This document shows, piece after piece, positions 28,721-37,001 of a DNA stretch of 64,000 bases; position 1 is the stretch's first letter; each line of letters opens with the position of its first letter. The notes under the pieces are model-generated. The model had not been told where the DNA came from. It did no database searches and worked only from the letters and a program-made list of their open reading frames with translations. Both the position numbers and the translations under genes were made by a program. This stretch comes from Psychrobacter sp. M13 (lineage in GTDB: Bacteria; Pseudomonadota; Gammaproteobacteria; Pseudomonadales; Moraxellaceae), in the NCBI RefSeq assembly GCF_030718935.1, contig NZ_CP132194.1, positions 2,542,001 through 2,606,000 on the forward strand, given 5' to 3'.

Positions 28721-29176
28721 ATGTCTCGTAGCCGTCAACCCAGAATGTCCAAACGCTCCTTAGAGCAGTGGCTCACTGAATACGCGGTTAGCCACCAAAA
28801 CCTCGTCAATAAAAAGATTCACTGGCTCGCTGTGCCCACTATCTTTGTCAGCATCTTAGGTATGGGCATGTCGCTATCCGTTTGGTTTACGCTAGTGCTG
28901 AGTTCTTTAGTCTTATTATTCTATATGCAGCTTTCAACATCACTATTTTTAGCGATGGGTATATTTATACTCATTTGCTTAAGTGTGATGGCAATACTAC
29001 CGATAGGCTTTAAAGTCTGGGCAGCTGTTTTTGTTGTTGCTTGGATTGGGCAGTTCGTCGGTCATAAGATTGAAGGTAAAAAGCCATCATTTTTTGAAGA
29101 TTTACAGTTTTTATTGATTGGCCCTGCTTGGGTAGTCAATAGCTTAATGAGTGATAGAGACAAGCAAACAGCTTAA
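28721..29176 (+). CDS. Mpo1-like (DUF962) membrane protein
   Basis: 151 residues with an N-terminal amphipathic region (LEQWLTEYAVSHQNLVNKKIHWLAVPTIF) and three or four hydrophobic helices. WIGQFVGHKIEGKKPSFFEDLQFLLIGPAWV contains the conserved His and the Pro-Ser-Phe motif of the DUF962/Mpo1 family. Yeast Mpo1 is an Fe2+-dependent dioxygenase in alpha-oxidation of 2-hydroxy fatty acids; the role of bacterial members is not established. It has a very strong ribosome site (AAGGAGGT). Confidence 0.85.
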   Translation: MSRSRQPRMSKRSLEQWLTEYAVSHQNLVNKKIHWLAVPTIFVSILGMGMSLSVWFTLVLSSLVLLFYMQLSTSLFLAMGIFILICLSVMAILPIGFKVWAAVFVVAWIGQFVGHKIEGKKPSFFEDLQFLLIGPAWVVNSLMSDRDKQTA

Positions 29177-29207
29177 TCATAAATTTGCATACAAATTTAA
29201 TTTTGAC

Positions 29208-29251
29208 AAAAAAAGCGCAACTCCTTTTAGAATAGGCATTGCGCTTTTTTA
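29208..29251 (+). terminator. Terminator after the Mpo1-like gene
   Basis: Stem AAAAAAGCGCAA / TTGCGCTTTTTT with an 18-base loop and T-rich tail. Confidence 0.8.
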
Positions 29252-29594
29252 TTGACTACTAATCTATTAAGTAGAGAAACTAGATTGCTTATTGATCCAG
29301 CGTTTGCACTCCGCCACCATTAACATAGGTAATAAAGGTTGCGAAAATATTAATTTACCAACAGGTTTGCTCTAACCGAATTGGAATCGAGTCTCATGCT
29401 CAGCCCTTGATTTCAACCGTTTGTCTATTAACAATTTATTTAACGGCTGAGACCACCTATTATTGAAACAGCTTTCACTTTGTCCTAGGTGTTTTGGGAT
29501 AAAAAATAATAAACCCTTTCCCAATTTTTATGAATTACTGTTAGTATTTCATAGCAGCTCAAATAATGAACTCAATGCACACAAGGATACAAGC
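29252..29594. other. Gap before the methyltransferase gene
   Basis: 343 bp. A minus-strand open stretch of 33 codons without a start (about 29275-29370) could be a decayed gene tail, but I cannot match it to anything. A longer in-frame extension of the methyltransferase from a TTG at 29463 lacks a ribosome site and is not accepted. Confidence 0.3.
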
Positions 29595-31130
29595 ATGGCA
29601 AACTGGTCAGAAGGCTACGTTAGCGATATTGGCTATACTTATGGATATTATGCAGAACTTAATCCCAACAGTGTCAAAATTCCCTTTTTGATGGCAGGGT
29701 TAGAGGCGCCAAAATTTACTACCGCTTGCGAGCTTGGCTTCGGTCAAGGCGTATCCATCAACGCCCATGCAGCAGCTTCAGACATTGAATGGTACGGCAC
29801 AGACTTTAATCCCTCTCAAGCCAGCTTTGCGCAAGAGTTGTCTAATGTCTCAGGCAGTAACGCTCACCTTTATGATCAGTCGTTCAGTGAGTTTTGCAGT
29901 CGTGACGACTTACCAGACTTTGACTTTATTGGATTGCACGGTATTTGGTCTTGGGTCTCTAATGAAAACCGCGCTATCATCACTGATTTTATACGTCGTA
30001 AGCTAAAAGTTGGCGGTGTACTTTATATCAGTTATAATACCTTGCCTGGCTGGTCAGCTGCCTCGCCTATTCGCCATATGCTCACTGAGCATGATCATAT
30101 GCATGGTAGCCGTAGCCAAGGCATTGGTAAGCGAGTCAAAGCCTCTATCGGGTTTACCCAAGATTTGCTCAAATTGTGTCAGCCGTTAGTACAGCAAGTA
30201 CCGTCTATCCCTGAGCGCTTAGATGCTATCAGTAAACAAAACCCTAACTATCTGGCGCATGAGTACTTCAATCGTGATTGGCAGCCGATGTATTTTTCTG
30301 AGATGGCTGATTGGTTATCACCGACTAAAACCAATTTTGCGTGTTCGGCAAGTTTTTTGGAGGATTATGCACCTAGCAACTACACCGCAGATCAGCGCGA
30401 GTTTATCAACAGCATAGACGACCCTATGTTTACTCAGAGCGTCAAAGACTACATTCACAACAAGCAGTTTCGCCGTGATTATTGGGTCAAAGGCGCACGT
30501 AATATCTCAACCGCTAAGTCTGAACAGACGTGGCATCAGCTACGTTTTATGATGCTATCCAACGCCGAAAATATAAAATTTGAAGTCAAAGGCAGTATTG
30601 GCACAGTGACACTGCGTGATGATATTTATCAAAAAGTCGTCGATCTATTGAGTGATCATAAGATACATCAAGTTGCTGATCTGCAAAATAAGCTACCCGA
30701 TGATTTTCAGCAAAACTGGTTATTTGAGTCGCTGGCTATTTTGCATAGTCAAGGTGCGATAATACTAGTACAAGACAACGATATCATTGAGTCGGTACGT
30801 GAACAGTGTCGCAAGCTTAATACTTATTTGATGCAACAAAGTCTAGTGAGCCCTGAGCTAACGGCATTAGTCAGTCCATTGACAGGTAGCGCGTTGACTT
30901 ATGGTAGATTCCCACTGATCTTCTTATATGCGTATATACAAGGCAAAAAATCAAGACAAGAATGGGTCGATTATGCTTGGCAAGCACTGAAAAAGAACAA
31001 TCAGTTGCTACTAAAAGATGGCAATACTTTGCAAGAGGAAAAAGACAATATCAAAGAGTTGAACCGTATGGTTGATGACTTTGAAAAGAATACGCTACCC
31101 TTAGCGAAACGTTTGCAGATTGTCGAGTAA
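29595..31130 (+). CDS. SAM-dependent methyltransferase with regulatory domain
   Basis: 511 residues. The chosen ATG (MANWSEGYVSDIGY) has AAGGA 8 bases upstream. The N-terminal Rossmann part has the SAM motif CELGFGQGVSINAHAA, acidic residue GTDFNP, and FIGLHGIWSWVS. A central domain (LPGWSAASPIRHMLTEH onward) matches the methyltransferase regulatory domain family. The C-terminal ~130 residues are helical. Similar proteins are found singly in many Proteobacteria; the substrate is unknown. Confidence 0.83.
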   Translation: MANWSEGYVSDIGYTYGYYAELNPNSVKIPFLMAGLEAPKFTTACELGFGQGVSINAHAAASDIEWYGTDFNPSQASFAQELSNVSGSNAHLYDQSFSEFCSRDDLPDFDFIGLHGIWSWVSNENRAIITDFIRRKLKVGGVLYISYNTLPGWSAASPIRHMLTEHDHMHGSRSQGIGKRVKASIGFTQDLLKLCQPLVQQVPSIPERLDAISKQNPNYLAHEYFNRDWQPMYFSEMADWLSPTKTNFACSASFLEDYAPSNYTADQREFINSIDDPMFTQSVKDYIHNKQFRRDYWVKGARNISTAKSEQTWHQLRFMMLSNAENIKFEVKGSIGTVTLRDDIYQKVVDLLSDHKIHQVADLQNKLPDDFQQNWLFESLAILHSQGAIILVQDNDIIESVREQCRKLNTYLMQQSLVSPELTALVSPLTGSALTYGRFPLIFLYAYIQGKKSRQEWVDYAWQALKKNNQLLLKDGNTLQEEKDNIKELNRMVDDFEKNTLPLAKRLQIVE

Positions 31131-31220
31131 TTAACAAAAAAGTAGACTAATAAAGAGGTAGATTAATAAGCATTGTCAGTCAACAGACTAACAATGCTTA
31201 TTAGCCATAAAATCTAGACC

Positions 31221-31261
31221 AAAAAAAGCCTCACATTCCCGATAAGAATGTGAGGCTTTTG
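31221..31261. terminator. Bidirectional terminator between the methyltransferase gene and tRNA-Gly
   Basis: Perfect stem AAAAGCCTCACATTC / GAATGTGAGGCTTTT, 15 bp with a 7-base loop. A-run on one side and T-run on the other serve both converging transcripts. Confidence 0.85.
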
Positions 31262-31321
31262 CTAAGTGTCTATAGATTAGGTATTTAAAATACCCAGTAC
31301 CTGAAACACTGTAGCCATATT

Positions 31322-31396
31322 TGGAGCGGGAAAAGAGATTCGAACTCTCGACCCCAACCTTGGCAAGGTTATGCTCTACCACTGAGCTATTCCCGC
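31322..31396 (-). tRNA. tRNA-Gly(GCC)
   Basis: 75 nt including encoded CCA. The acceptor stem GCGGGAA pairs with TTCCCGC. The D-arm is AGCTCAGTGGTAGAGC, the anticodon stem-loop is ACCTTGCCAAGGT with anticodon GCC, and the T-arm contains GAGTTCGAATCTC. It closely matches E. coli tRNA-Gly(GCC). It is a single gene with its own terminator downstream and no neighbouring integrase. Confidence 0.97.
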
Positions 31397-31424
31397 ATAT
31401 ATCAATAAATGCTATTAGTAACAC

Positions 31425-31898
31425 CGTCTTGATAGGCTGGCTATTTTAGCAATTATTTAGAATGTGTCAACCCCTTTTTTGCTTTTAAATAAAAATGACA
31501 GTTTCACACTCTCATTAGATTAAGTTCAGATCAGGCTAATCAATTGATTTCGTACTCTATTTAGCAAGATATTTATAGTTGAACCGATAAAAATTATTTT
31601 AAAATTATTTTCGTTGTAGCGTATCTTTTAAGGAATATTAACAACTATCAAAAAACTTTACTTTTAGCGCAGTAGCCATTGTTGACTTACCTATCGTTGC
31701 ACAGCTTTAAAATTACTAATATTCAACGATATTCATTTACAAGGCTATACTGTATTGTTACTTTTACTCTATTGGTTTCATGGGTACACAGCTATTATAC
31801 TTATTGTCACTATACTTATTACTCACTATACCTATATAGTCTAATCTCTAATAATTATTTTGTACTGTTTCATTTTATCTAAACTTTGAGGACTTATT
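31425..31898. other. AT-rich gap between tRNA-Gly and the M48 gene
   Basis: 474 bp that must contain the tRNA promoter (minus strand) and the M48 promoter. An open frame at 31679-31882 is Tyr/Leu/Ser-rich, starts without a ribosome site and looks like chance. No repeats seen. Confidence 0.4.
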
Positions 31899-32711
31899 AT
31901 GAAAAAATTACTGACTACGACAATTATGGCAGCCTCGCTGTCAGCATTGAGCTTATCAGGTTGTACTAGTACTACTAGTGGTGGTGCAACAGGTATTGAT
32001 CGCCAACAGTTGTTGTTGGTCTCAAGCGAGGAAGTTTTGCAGATGTCAGCGCAAAGCTACGCGCAAAGTATTCAAGAAGCTCGTGCAAAAGGTGTTCTTG
32101 ACACTAATAAGGCACAACTAGATCGCCTTAAAGGTATTGCTAATCGTTTGGTTGGACAAGTCGGCACTTATCGTCCTGACGCGGCAAAGTGGAATTGGGA
32201 AGTGCACACCATTAAGTCTGAGCAGCTAAACGCCTTTGTCATGCCTGGTGGCAAAATCATGTTCTATTCTGGCATTATTGATCGACTAAACCTGACTGAT
32301 GATGAAATCGCGTCTATCATGGGTCATGAGATATCACATGCCTTGCGTGAGCACTCTCGTGAGCGTCTATCGCGTGAGTACGCGACGCAAACGGGTATCG
32401 GTGTCGCGGCTAGCATATTTGGTCTATCACAAGGCCAAGCCCAATTAGCAGGCGTTGCTGGTGATTTAGGCCTAAGTCGTCCTCACAGTCGCACCCAAGA
32501 GTCTGAGGCAGATCAGCTCGGTCTTGAACTGATGGCGCGTGCAGGTTACAACCCGCAAGCGGCGATAACCTTATGGCAAAAAATGCAACGCGCCAGCCAA
32601 GGCGAGCCACCGCAGTTTTTGAGTACTCACCCTACTAGTAGCAATCGTATTGCTCAGCTGCAAGCTTTGATGCCTAAAGTGATGCCTTTGTATCAAAAGT
32701 CACGTCGCTAG
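31899..32711 (+). CDS. M48-family metalloprotease lipoprotein (LoiP-like)
   Basis: 270 residues, exported by a lipoprotein signal ending LSLSGC. The zinc protease core IASIMGHEISHALREHSRERL holds HEISH, and QESEADQLGLELMARAGYNP provides the third ligand Glu. LSTHPTSSNRIAQLQALMP is a typical C-terminal M48 motif. It is similar to E. coli LoiP/YcaL and likely takes part in outer-membrane protein quality control. It is monocistronic, with TGAGGA before the ATG and a terminator after. Confidence 0.9.
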   Translation: MKKLLTTTIMAASLSALSLSGCTSTTSGGATGIDRQQLLLVSSEEVLQMSAQSYAQSIQEARAKGVLDTNKAQLDRLKGIANRLVGQVGTYRPDAAKWNWEVHTIKSEQLNAFVMPGGKIMFYSGIIDRLNLTDDEIASIMGHEISHALREHSRERLSREYATQTGIGVAASIFGLSQGQAQLAGVAGDLGLSRPHSRTQESEADQLGLELMARAGYNPQAAITLWQKMQRASQGEPPQFLSTHPTSSNRIAQLQALMPKVMPLYQKSRR

Positions 32712-32772
32712 TTACTAATCTGAAAGGCTAACAAGCTAAAAGTAGCCATTACTAACAGTGATATGAATGTAA

Positions 32773-32805
32773 TAGAGTATAAATGGGAGTTTATGCTCTA
32801 TTTTT
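32773..32805 (+). terminator. Terminator after the M48 gene
   Basis: Stem TAGAGTATAAA / TTTATGCTCTA (one wobble pair) with a 6-base loop and TTTTT tail. Confidence 0.75.
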
Positions 32806-32902
32806 CTGCTCGATGGTTTATTTTGTAGCGAAGGCTACGGCTATGGTATCTGTTATAATAATACGCTTATAATCATCTATATTTTACAGCTTGAGGACTA
32901 CT

Positions 32903-33226
32903 ATGATAACGCCTACTGCAACCGCCTTAAATCAAGCGCTACAAGCCCTGCACCCTGAGCACCTTGAGCTGATTAACGAATCTGTGGATCATGCCGGTTA
33001 TTTTGAGGGAAAAGAGAGCCACTTTAAGCTCACTATCGTAAGCTCAGACTTTACTGGTAAGCGTCTTGTGGCGCGGCATCAATTGGTTTATGAAGCTGTA
33101 GCTGAGCTATTGACCTCTAAGGGTGGCAGTGTCCACGCACTAGCGATTCATGCATACACCCCTGATGAATGGCAAATGCAAGGCGTAAGCCCTGATAGCC
33201 CCCTATGTGCAGGTCAAAATAAATAG
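32903..33226 (+). CDS. bolA: BolA-family protein
   Basis: 107 residues. The start is at the ATG following TTGAGGA, not at the TTG four codons upstream. The BolA fold is visible as LNQALQALHPEHLELINESVDHAGYFEGKESHFKLTIVS, with the FxGKRLVARHQLVYEAV helix-turn and the conserved ALAIHAYTPDEW ending. BolA proteins pair with monothiol glutaredoxins to handle Fe-S clusters and influence cell shape. No glutaredoxin gene is adjacent. Confidence 0.9.
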   Translation: MITPTATALNQALQALHPEHLELINESVDHAGYFEGKESHFKLTIVSSDFTGKRLVARHQLVYEAVAELLTSKGGSVHALAIHAYTPDEWQMQGVSPDSPLCAGQNK

Positions 33227-33330
33227 CTCTTTGAAACCCTTATATTTAGACTCTTATCTTCATCTACTTAGATGTGGTTTTACTTTATAAATACAGTCAC
33301 GACCGTTAGCCATTATAGGAATTATTTTTC

Positions 33331-33690
33331 ATGAAACATTTGCATATGCTATTGGTATTTTTATTGATTGGCGTGTTTGTTTATCAAAGCTACTTAGTGC
33401 TAAGCGCCAATAAACAAGCGGCGCGGCCGATCAAGATCGCCACTCATATTCTCTATGCGCTAGCTATTGTCACAGGCGCTTGGATGCTAATGCAATTGAT
33501 GAGTGCTCAGGCACCTGTGCAATGGGTGTTTGCTAAGATTATTTTGTTAGTAGCTGCTATCAGTTCCAGTGTAAAGGCCTTTGATGGACAGGCCACGCCT
33601 AGCCAAAGCAAAGTTGGTATTCTTATCGCTGCCATCGCTTATGCTGGCATTGTGACTTTAGCTTATGTCAAACCTGAGAACTTATTTTAA
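33331..33690 (+). CDS. SirB2-like membrane protein
   Basis: 119 residues with four hydrophobic helices and short loops. The opening MKHLHMLLVFLLIGVFVYQSYLVL carries the early His typical of the SirB family, and the rest (HILYALAIVTGAWML, VFAKIILLVAAISSSVKAF) fits its four-helix layout. Function is not established despite the historical name invasion-gene up-regulator. AGGAATTA precedes the ATG. Confidence 0.75.
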   Translation: MKHLHMLLVFLLIGVFVYQSYLVLSANKQAARPIKIATHILYALAIVTGAWMLMQLMSAQAPVQWVFAKIILLVAAISSSVKAFDGQATPSQSKVGILIAAIAYAGIVTLAYVKPENLF

Positions 33691-33878
33691 GTTTTGGTTT
33701 TAAGTTATTATTTTAAATTATCAGTTAAAGTTTTTTTGATTTAGAGATTAATCTTTGATTACTATTCTACGTTTTTAGTATCATAAAGCGCTTATTTTTG
33801 CTATTTTAAAATAGGTAACAAACAATATATCTTAAATAAAGTCAACACCTTAGCACTATTTTACCCTATGGAGCCATT

Positions 33879-34280
33879 ATGAAAAACCTTACTACAGCTT
33901 CGCTATTAGCAGCTGCTGGCATATTTGGCCTATCAGGCTGTGCCACTAGCGGTAATCTTACGCCACAGTACGTGCCACCGAGCACTTATCAAGGCTATAA
34001 CTGTGAGTCGCTCGTTCAAGAGTACAATCGTGTAGAGCGTTACGTTGAGGGTACTAGCAAGCAGCGCTCAACCCTATCAACTTCGGGTGTCGGTGTCGGT
34101 ATCTCCGCTGGTCGTTGGGGTATCTCCCCTAATATTAGCTTTGGCGTAGGTCAAAGTAACGATAATAAAGCGCGCGATGCCAAATTATCACGACTGTATG
34201 GTGAGCGTGACGCTATCGTGCAATCAGCTCGCATTCAGCGTTGTAGCTTTGCTAACGGTCTAAAGGTTTATGGTGAGTAA
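33879..34280 (+). CDS. Small lipoprotein, unknown function
   Basis: 133 residues with a clear lipobox (GLSGC at the end of the signal). The mature part contains NCESLVQEYNRVERYVEGTSKQ, a glycine-rich stretch with GVGVGISAGRWGISPNISFGVG, and a helix with ARDAKLSRLYGERDAIVQSARIQRCSF. The two cysteines of the mature part may form a disulfide. I do not recognise the family. It lies 43 bp before the membrane J-domain gene and may be co-transcribed. Confidence 0.7.
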   Translation: MKNLTTASLLAAAGIFGLSGCATSGNLTPQYVPPSTYQGYNCESLVQEYNRVERYVEGTSKQRSTLSTSGVGVGISAGRWGISPNISFGVGQSNDNKARDAKLSRLYGERDAIVQSARIQRCSFANGLKVYGE

Positions 34281-34323
34281 GAACAGCTCCCATCCAATTC
34301 ATACTTACTAAATAAGATGATTT

Positions 34324-35376
34324 ATGAATAGCATTAATACCTATTATGATGTTTTGATGGTGTCTAGAAATGCCTCTCAAGAAGTTATACGAGCTGCCTT
34401 TAAATCTTTATGTCAAAAATATCATCCTGATAGAAATGCTCATCCAAATGCTGAGCGTATGATTCAGCAATTTAATGAAGCATATAGTATTTTATCAAAT
34501 CCTGTTGAACGGAATAAATATGATAAGCAACTATTAGATTATGAGCAAAAAATTAACCAGACATACAGAGAGAAAAGCTATAGTCAGAGTTCAAACGAAT
34601 CTGCTACAAGTAATTCTGAACGGAAAAACAATACTGTTGTAATTAATATTCCAGATTCAATTTCATTTAGTGGTGTGAGAGCATACTTAAGTACTTTGTC
34701 TTCAAGAATAAAGCCTTTACTTGTAAGAGCTTTCAAAATTACATTTTATATAGTAATTGCAATAATTTTAGTTAATTTATTTTTAACATACATTGAAGAC
34801 TCTAATTCATATAACGCAGCAGAAGACTTATCTGATGCGCAGCAAGAGGTACAAGATGCTCAGGACGAATTAAACGAGGCTGCATTATATTCAGACGAAT
34901 ATACAGATTACTCATCAGAAAATTTATATAACGACACTAGTGAAGTACAGAAAACATCGCTCCCAAGCTACACAACTCATGCTCCTAACGGTCAACTCTT
35001 CCCATCTTCAGCAGGATATGTAGCAGGTTATCCTCAATTTAATGACAGTGGAGCATCTATACTGACTATTGATAATAGTCGAAATACCGAGGCCATTTTT
35101 GGTAAACTTTATTATTTGGATAGTATAGAACCTCAAGCGGTACGTCACTTCTATATTCCAGGGGGTGGTGGACTTAATCTTCGTAATATTACTGCTGGCA
35201 ATTATGATGTTCGCTACAAAGATCTTGAAAATAATTCCATATCAAAGTCTGAATCTGTTCCTATAGAAGAATATCAAGATTATGATGGTTTAAGGTTTAG
35301 TGAAATAACAATGACTTTGTACAAAGTATCCGACGGTAATATGCAAACTTACTCCATTCCTGAGAGTGAGTTTTAA
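34324..35376 (+). CDS. Membrane-anchored J-domain protein
   Basis: 350 residues. Residues 4-68 are a J-domain with TYYDVLMVSRNASQEVIRAAFK and the HPD tripeptide at 34-36, so it should stimulate a DnaK-type chaperone. No G/F region or zinc fingers follow. A polar Ser/Asn linker leads to one membrane helix (about 138-157, TFYIVIAIILVNLFLTYI). Next is an acidic Asp/Gln/Tyr-rich stretch, then a C-terminal domain with RNTEAIFGKLYYLDS, GGGGLNLRNITAGNYDVRYKD and LRFSEITMTLYKV that looks like a beta-sandwich of unknown type. With the J-domain inside, the C-terminal domain would be periplasmic. It is more AT-rich than its neighbours, suggesting transfer. Confidence 0.8.
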   Translation: MNSINTYYDVLMVSRNASQEVIRAAFKSLCQKYHPDRNAHPNAERMIQQFNEAYSILSNPVERNKYDKQLLDYEQKINQTYREKSYSQSSNESATSNSERKNNTVVINIPDSISFSGVRAYLSTLSSRIKPLLVRAFKITFYIVIAIILVNLFLTYIEDSNSYNAAEDLSDAQQEVQDAQDELNEAALYSDEYTDYSSENLYNDTSEVQKTSLPSYTTHAPNGQLFPSSAGYVAGYPQFNDSGASILTIDNSRNTEAIFGKLYYLDSIEPQAVRHFYIPGGGGLNLRNITAGNYDVRYKDLENNSISKSESVPIEEYQDYDGLRFSEITMTLYKVSDGNMQTYSIPESEF

Positions 35377-35397
35377 AACGTTTTTATACCAATAATG

Positions 35398-35432
35398 AAA
35401 AAGCCAATACGCTATTAACGTATTGGCTTTCT
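35398..35432. terminator. Bidirectional terminator between the J-domain gene and trxC
   Basis: Stem AAAGCCAATAC / GTATTGGCTTT with a short loop and T-rich tails, between two converging genes. Confidence 0.8.
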
Positions 35433-35463
35433 TGTATTTAGATTACAGACAATCATACCTTCA

Positions 35464-35901
35464 TCATGACGGTAAGCTCTGCACCCACTGCACGATTTGC
35501 CCACTGGATAATGCACCTGACTGTCGCGCTATCTCACGGCCGCCTCTGAACGCGATCATCGTCGGTAGACTGCGGATATTATAAGGCGCAGCGGCTTGCT
35601 CGTATTTATCGGTTTGCAGCTTGGCGAAGACCACTTGCGGTAATTGACTCGCTGCTGTTTTAAACTGTGGCGCCATTATTAGACAGGGCTGACACCAGCT
35701 CGCCCAAAAATCGACGACGGTTAACACCTCATTTTTTGCAATCACTTTATGAGCCGTTTGCGCGGTTAGCTCATAGGCACTTGCGGTCAATAATGGCTTG
35801 CTACATTTACCGCAGTTAGGAGCAGCGCTTAGACGCGCGCTAGGGACTCGGTTGGTCGCTTGGCAATGAGTGCACACGATATGCATAGCTTGGTCGCTCA
35901 T
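35464..35901 (-). CDS. trxC: Thioredoxin TrxC (thioredoxin 2) with WCQPC active site
   Basis: 145 residues. The N-terminal zinc finger has CTHC (Cys10, Cys13) and CGKC (Cys30, Cys33) as in TrxC. The thioredoxin domain follows with VVDFWASWCQPCLIMAPQF. The redox pair is Cys70/Cys73, but the usual Gly between them is Gln. The cis-Pro loop is SLPTMIAFRGG. TrxC is a cytoplasmic disulfide reductase often induced by oxidants. Here it precedes a set of sulfide-handling genes on the same strand. AGGAGT precedes the ATG. Confidence 0.92.
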   Translation of the reverse strand: MSDQAMHIVCTHCQATNRVPSARLSAAPNCGKCSKPLLTASAYELTAQTAHKVIAKNEVLTVVDFWASWCQPCLIMAPQFKTAASQLPQVVFAKLQTDKYEQAAAPYNIRSLPTMIAFRGGREIARQSGALSSGQIVQWVQSLPS

Positions 35902-35976
35902 AAAATGACTCCTGTTTTATTACAAAAATAATAGTAAAGTTATATCATCTAAAATTATATATATCAAACCCCAACG

Positions 35977-36597
35977 CTAAGTCGATGGACGCGCCTGCCC
36001 ACTATAGATATAAGTAAGCGCGCGCGGCCCTGATAGATATGCCTCGCTCAACGCTACAACCTCAAAGCCACCTGCCGCCAGCAGTGCTGGAATATTACGA
36101 TCTAAGTGACAACCACCGGTTAACGGCTTCCATAAAGGTGTCAATCGGTGTTGCCAGCGCTCAACGGTAAGATCAGGTGCTAAGCCGTGCTCACAGAATA
36201 ACAATTGGCCTGTGGGTTTTAGCACTCGTGCCATCTCCTGTAGCGCCGCTATTGGATCAGCGATACTACATAGCGTAAAGGTCATAACAATCGTATCAAA
36301 GCGATCTGTCGCCGCGTGAATGCCTTGCACATCAACGGCTATTATCTCAACGGGAATAGCGATATCATCCGCCCGAGTACGCGCCAGCTTCTGCATTTGT
36401 GCTGCTGGATCGACTCCGACAATAGCAGAGACGGTATCTGGGTTATAAAACGGCAAATTAAGTCCGCTACCGATGCCGATCTCTAGCACTTCACCTGTGG
36501 CTTGCGGGATAATCTTGGCGCGCAACGCCATCACTGCACTCGTACCGCAGGCGATATCAATCATTTTGGGTAATACATAACGCTGATATGGATTCAC
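35977..36597 (-). CDS. SAM-dependent methyltransferase (UbiE/METTL7-like)
   Basis: 206 residues. SAM motif I is VLEIGIGSGLNLPFY, followed by VGVDPAAQMQKLARTRA and the motif-IV FDTIVMTFTLCSIADPIAALQEMARVLKPTGQLLFCEHG. This ending pattern is typical of small METTL7-like methyltransferases. Human METTL7 proteins methylate thiols and hydrogen sulfide, which would suit the neighbouring sulfide genes, but that link is inference. Initiation is at GTG with AGGGAG upstream. Confidence 0.82.
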   Translation of the reverse strand: MNPYQRYVLPKMIDIACGTSAVMALRAKIIPQATGEVLEIGIGSGLNLPFYNPDTVSAIVGVDPAAQMQKLARTRADDIAIPVEIIAVDVQGIHAATDRFDTIVMTFTLCSIADPIAALQEMARVLKPTGQLLFCEHGLAPDLTVERWQHRLTPLWKPLTGGCHLDRNIPALLAAGGFEVVALSEAYLSGPRALTYIYSGQARPST

Positions 36598-36654
36598 AAC
36601 TTTCTCCCTTTATTCTAGAGCTAGGCAACGGCTGAAGGATTGCCACCTTAATAA

Positions 36655-36697
36655 ATTAAAAAGGCCGATAACATTATATATTACCGACCCTTTCTGA
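36655..36697 (-). terminator. Imperfect hairpin after the DUF2892 gene
   Basis: AAAGGGTCGGTAAT pairs imperfectly with GTTATCGGCCTTTT on the minus strand, with a T-rich end. It lies between the DUF2892 gene and the methyltransferase gene. Confidence 0.5.
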
Positions 36698-36726
36698 TTT
36701 GCAACTATCTTTATTATCGTCTCAGC

Positions 36727-36909
36727 TTAGCGCTTGCAGGTATTCATACCTAATATCGTATAAAGGGGACAAAAACGGAATAGGCCGGTAAACAAAGGCA
36801 CTAGTCCAATCACGCCCCACCAGCTGCTATAGTAGATACCAATAGCAATAATGATTATACCTGCGACGATCCTTAGTGTTCTTTCGGTGCTGCCTACATT
36901 AGCTTTCAT
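36727..36909 (-). CDS. DUF2892 (YgaP-type) small membrane protein
   Basis: 60 residues with two membrane helices (IVAGIIIIAIGIYYSSWWGVIGLVPLFTGL in two parts) and the conserved FRFCPLYTILGMNTC. The opening NVGSTERTLRIVAG is diagnostic of DUF2892. In E. coli this domain is fused to the rhodanese YgaP, and stand-alone copies occur beside persulfide dioxygenase genes, as here. It probably helps move or bind a sulfur species at the membrane. GAGGAAT precedes the ATG. Confidence 0.85.
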   Translation of the reverse strand: MKANVGSTERTLRIVAGIIIIAIGIYYSSWWGVIGLVPLFTGLFRFCPLYTILGMNTCKR

Positions 36910-37001
36910 AATTGATTCCTCAAATTAATTCAATAAGTGAGATATAAAATGTGTCTACTGCTATTAAAATTAAGGGCTATTCCCCTAATCTATGATGCTA
37001 T

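Noticed and set aside
29463-29594. N-terminal extension of the methyltransferase
   Set aside because: It would start at TTG without a ribosome site; AAGGA precedes the internal ATG where family similarity begins.
31188-31424. Minus-strand open frame over the tRNA-Gly gene
   Set aside because: It covers the tRNA and its terminator, so it is not protein-coding.
31679-31882. Open frame of 67 codons before the M48 gene
   Set aside because: Composition (Tyr/Leu/Ser/His) is that of translated AT-rich noncoding DNA, and there is no ribosome site.
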